This document shows, piece by piece, positions 61,163-64,000 of a stretch of 64,000 nt of DNA (positions within the stretch are counted from its first letter, which is position 1; every line of letters starts with the position of its first letter). The position numbers were made by a program, and so were the translations under genes. The notes under the pieces are model-generated. The model saw only the letters and a list, made by a program, of their open reading frames with translations, was not told the origin of the DNA and searched no databases. Source of the DNA: Limimaricola sp027213785 (GTDB lineage: Bacteria; Pseudomonadota; Alphaproteobacteria; Rhodobacterales; Rhodobacteraceae); assembly GCF_050847355.1 (NCBI RefSeq), contig NZ_CP193755.1, forward strand, positions 1,364,001 through 1,428,000. The letters run 5' to 3'.

Positions 61163-61906
61163 ATGACCGAGCATTCGCCGCAACCCGCATTCGTCCTGAT
61201 CCGCCCGCAGATGGGCGAGAATATCGGCGCGGCCGCCCGCGCGATGTGGAATTTCGGCCTCGATCGGATGCGCGTCGTGGCGCCGCGCGACGGCTGGCCT
61301 CAGGAGCGCGCGGTGGCGCTCGCTTCGGGCGCGGGCCGGCTGCTCGACGAGGCGATGCTGGCGGGTGACACCGCCGAGGCGGTGTCCGATTGCACCTTCG
61401 TCTATGCCACCACGGCGCGGCCACGGGGCCTCACCAAGGAGGTGATGACGCCGGAGGCCGCGATGCGCGACGCCGCCGAACGGATCGCCCAGGGCCAGAA
61501 GGTCGCGGTGATGTTCGGGCCCGAGCGGGCGGGCATGGAGAACGACGACATCGCCCGCGCCAATGCCATCGTCTCGGTGCCGGTGAACCCCGAATTCGCC
61601 TCGCTCAACCTCGGGCAATGCGTGCTGCTGCTGGCCTATGAGTGGCGCCGCGCCAGCACCGAGACCGCCGATCGGAGGATCGAGATGGCGGGGGCCGAAT
61701 GGGCGCAGGCGCACGAGGTCGAGAAGCTGGCCGAGCATTACGAGGAGCGGCTCGACGAGGCCGGGTTCTTCTTTCCCGCGCACAAGGCCGCGCATATGAA
61801 GCAGACCATGCGCAACCTGTGGAGCCGGATGCCGCTGACCCGATCGGACGTGCAGACGCTGCACGGGGTGATGCGACAGATGGTCCGCTGGAAGGAGCGT
61901 GGCTGA
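61163..61906 (+). CDS. TrmJ-like tRNA/rRNA 2'-O-methyltransferase (SPOUT)
   Basis: A 247-residue SPOUT methyltransferase of the TrmJ/TrmH family. The start (PAFVLIRPQMGENIGAAARA) and the trefoil-knot motifs MFGPERAGMENDD and SLNLGQCVLLLAYEW are typical. TrmJ methylates position 32 of tRNAs. ATG 61163 is the first codon of conserved sequence. Confidence 0.92.
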   Translation: MTEHSPQPAFVLIRPQMGENIGAAARAMWNFGLDRMRVVAPRDGWPQERAVALASGAGRLLDEAMLAGDTAEAVSDCTFVYATTARPRGLTKEVMTPEAAMRDAAERIAQGQKVAVMFGPERAGMENDDIARANAIVSVPVNPEFASLNLGQCVLLLAYEWRRASTETADRRIEMAGAEWAQAHEVEKLAEHYEERLDEAGFFFPAHKAAHMKQTMRNLWSRMPLTRSDVQTLHGVMRQMVRWKERG

Positions 61907-62006
61907 GGGCGTAGCCCTCCCGCGTTCCAAGCCGTTGACGGGGCGGGTGTTGCCGCCCGAAGGGTGCGCGCCTAGGCTGCGCGCCGATCAGACCGGAGGC
62001 ATCCAC

Positions 62007-63164
62007 ATGGCGAAACAGGCGGACAAACGGCCCCGCTCCATCTTCGAGGAGGTCGGCACGACCCGCAAGTCGGTCGCCACCCCCGGCGGCATCGACCGGG
62101 GCCGCGCCGATGCGCGCCGCGGGCTGCGGATCTGGCTCGGCCTGCTGTTCGCGCTGGTCGTGTGCATCGTCTTCGTCGGCGGCATGACCCGGCTTACCGA
62201 CAGCGGGCTGTCGATCACCGAATGGGCCCCGGTCTCCGGCGCGATCCCCCCGCTCTCGGCCGAGGATTGGGAGGTCGAGTTCGCCAACTACCAGGCCAGC
62301 CCGCAATACGAGTTGATAAACCGGGGCATGACGCTGGCCGAGTTCAAGCCGATCTTCTGGTGGGAATGGGGACACAGGCAGCTCGGTCGGACCATCGGTC
62401 TCGTCTGGGCGCTGGGCTTCGCCGGCTTCCTTCTGGCGCGCCGGGTTCCGGCCGGCTGGTCCAGCCGTTTTCTCGGCCTCGGCGTGCTGATCGGCCTGCA
62501 GGGCGCGGTCGGCTGGTGGATGGTCCATAGCGGGCTGCAGGACGGCATGATCAGCGTCGCCTCGTACCGCCTTGCTGTTCATCTCGGCCTCGCCTTCGCG
62601 ATCCTCGGGCTGATCACCTGGTACATGCTCAAGCTGGGGCGCCGTGAAGTCGACCTGCTGCAGGCGCGCCGCTCTGCCGAGCGCAAGCTCTGGGGCGGCA
62701 TGACCGGGTTGATGCATCTGGGCTTCGTCCAGATCATCCTCGGCGCGCTGGTGGCCGGGATCGACGCCGGACGGGCCTTTCCCACATGGCCGCTGATGGG
62801 CGACAGCTTCTTTCCGCCCGATCCGTTCCAGCTCGAGCCGCTATGGCGCAACTTCTTCGAGGATGCGGGTCTGGTGCAGTTCATCCACCGCATGGCGGGC
62901 TACCTGCTGCTGGTCCTCGGGATCGTCGTGTGGTTCCGCGGCAGCCGCTCGCCGCACCGCGCGACCCGCTTCGCAGTCAATGCGGTGCTGGCGATGCTGG
63001 TGGTGCAGATGGTACTCGGAATCGTCACGGCGCTCTATGCCGCGCCGCTGCACGCCGCGATCACGCACCAGCTCGGCGCGGTGCTGCTGTGGGTGCTGAT
63101 CCTGCGCGCCCGCTTCCTCGCCCGCTATCCTCATGTCCAGTCGCTCAGGAAGCTCAGCAAATGA
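62007..63164 (+). CDS. ctaA: Heme A synthase (COX15/CtaA)
   Basis: A 385-residue, eight-helix membrane oxygenase that converts heme O to heme A for cytochrome aa3 oxidase. Heme-ligand His residues lie in WEWGHRQLGR, YRLAVHLGLAF, VQFIHRMAGYLL and HAAITHQLGAVLLW. The alphaproteobacterial type 2 form lacks the Cys pair of Bacillus CtaA. GGAGG precedes the start. Its stop overlaps the next gene (ATGA). Confidence 0.96.
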   Translation: MAKQADKRPRSIFEEVGTTRKSVATPGGIDRGRADARRGLRIWLGLLFALVVCIVFVGGMTRLTDSGLSITEWAPVSGAIPPLSAEDWEVEFANYQASPQYELINRGMTLAEFKPIFWWEWGHRQLGRTIGLVWALGFAGFLLARRVPAGWSSRFLGLGVLIGLQGAVGWWMVHSGLQDGMISVASYRLAVHLGLAFAILGLITWYMLKLGRREVDLLQARRSAERKLWGGMTGLMHLGFVQIILGALVAGIDAGRAFPTWPLMGDSFFPPDPFQLEPLWRNFFEDAGLVQFIHRMAGYLLLVLGIVVWFRGSRSPHRATRFAVNAVLAMLVVQMVLGIVTALYAAPLHAAITHQLGAVLLWVLILRARFLARYPHVQSLRKLSK

Positions 63165-64000
63165 CCGCTTACGATGAACTGATGGCGCATGCGCGCGAGA
63201 CCGAGGCGCTGGCGCAGGTCGCGGGACGGCTCGGCTGGGACCAGGAGACGGTGATGCCGCGCGGCGCCGCTGCCCAGCGCGGCGAGGAGAGCGCGGCGAT
63301 GGAGGGCGTTCTGCACGCCCGCCGCACCGATCCGCGCATCGGGAACTGGCTCGCCGCCGCGCAGGCGACCGACGCGGTGGCCGAGGCCAATCTGCGCGAA
63401 GTCCGGCGGGCTTACGAGCGCGCGAACAAGGTGCCTGCCAAACTCGCCGCCGAGATTGCCCGCGTCACCTCGGTGGCGCAGGGCGTCTGGGCCGAGGCGC
63501 GCGCCACCGAGGATGTCGCGGCCTTCCTGCCGACCCTGCGGCGCGTGGTGGCGCTCAGGCAGGAGGAGGGGCAGGCCTTGGCGCAGGGCGGCGACGTCTA
63601 TGACGCGCTGCTCGACGACTACGAGCCGGGCGCGCGTGCCGCCGAACTCGACGAGATGTTCGGCGCCCTGCGGCCGCGCCTTGTTGCGCTGCGTGCGGCG
63701 ATACTGGACAAGCCGCAGCCCGCCGCGCTCTCGGGTCGCTTCGACGAGACGGCGCAGCTGGCGCTCACGCGCGAACTGGCGGAGCTGTTCGGCTATGACT
63801 TCGCGCGCGGGCGCATCGACAAGGCGGTGCATCCATTCTGCTCGGGCTCTGGCAACGACGTGCGCGTTACCACCCGCACCGATCCGGCCGATCCCTTCAA
63901 TTGTCTCTACTCGACGATCCACGAGGTGGGTCACGCCAGCTACGAGCAGAATGTCGAGCCCGACTACCTGCTGACGCCGATCGGACGCGGCGTGTCGATG
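63161..64000 (+). CDS. M32-family metallocarboxypeptidase (Taq type), truncated by window edge
   Basis: The first 280 residues of a typically ~490-residue zinc carboxypeptidase. The sequence MTAYDELMAHARETEALAQV and LGWDQETVMP are family hallmarks. The zinc site HEVGH is in TIHEVGHASYEQN, near residue 252. The start overlaps the ctaA stop. It removes C-terminal residues in the cytoplasm; the remaining part lies right of base 64000. Confidence 0.95.
   Translation, partial: MTAYDELMAHARETEALAQVAGRLGWDQETVMPRGAAAQRGEESAAMEGVLHARRTDPRIGNWLAAAQATDAVAEANLREVRRAYERANKVPAKLAAEIARVTSVAQGVWAEARATEDVAAFLPTLRRVVALRQEEGQALAQGGDVYDALLDDYEPGARAAELDEMFGALRPRLVALRAAILDKPQPAALSGRFDETAQLALTRELAELFGYDFARGRIDKAVHPFCSGSGNDVRVTTRTDPADPFNCLYSTIHEVGHASYEQNVEPDYLLTPIGRGVSM

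Overview
The window is GC-rich, densely packed DNA whose gene content points to an alphaproteobacterium of the Rhodobacteraceae. Markers for this are the CckA/ChpT cell-cycle phosphorelay, an aglEFGAK alpha-glucoside operon, ornithine-lipid genes olsBA, an NDUFS4-like complex I protein, a DUF3553 protein and an L21 protein with a C-terminal helix-hairpin-helix tail. Assignment below family level is not possible from the sequence alone.

Layout. 1-2.9 kb: a truncated corrinoid-activation protein (RACo-like) and guaB. 2.9-14.8 kb: an accessory block with a LuxR-type regulator, a small HEPN-like protein, a 1148-residue Asp/Gly/Ala repeat protein, an 888-residue companion and a type I secretion ATPase plus HlyD-type adaptor. 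15-18.6 kb: an rsmB-like rRNA methyltransferase and the hybrid kinase cckA. 18.7-28.9 kb: an alpha-glucoside uptake and catabolism locus, with aglR-bgl-glk divergent from aglEFGAK. 28.9-35.1 kb: ppx/gppA, a folate/corrinoid one-carbon trio, rlmE and an RraA/DapA-like pair. 35.4-45.6 kb: DUF808, DUF892 and complex I-related genes followed by a protein-quality-control island (ftsH divergent from hsp20 x3, degP, grpE, htpX, dnaJ/cbpA). 45.8-49.3 kb: a three-gene c-type cytochrome operon (octaheme, cytochrome c'-like, diheme) of lower GC. 49.3-50.2 kb: noncoding DNA with a possible insertion-sequence relic, then tRNA-Ser(CGA). 50.4-64 kb: mostly core genes (rplU-rpmA, two GNAT acetyltransferases, obgE-proB-proA, chpT, olsBA, a ThiE-like gene, TfoX-N, trmJ-like, ctaA, and a truncated M32 carboxypeptidase).

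How parts work together. CckA and ChpT are the first two steps of the relay that feeds CtrA, which is not in the window. The agl genes import alpha-glucosides, hydrolyse them in the cytoplasm and phosphorylate the glucose, probably under AglR acting at two near-identical palindromes. The quality-control island combines holdases (Hsp20), an unfoldase-protease (FtsH), a periplasmic protease (DegP), a membrane protease (HtpX) and DnaK co-factors (GrpE, DnaJ), and its divergent promoter region has sigma32-like sequences in both directions.

The best candidate for an undescribed system is the 2.9-14.8 kb block. The extreme C-terminus of the giant repeat protein carries a short motif that recurs three times in the companion protein, and both are encoded directly ahead of a dedicated type I exporter. 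I infer a secreted, two-protein surface or matrix system, but no function can be read from sequence alone.
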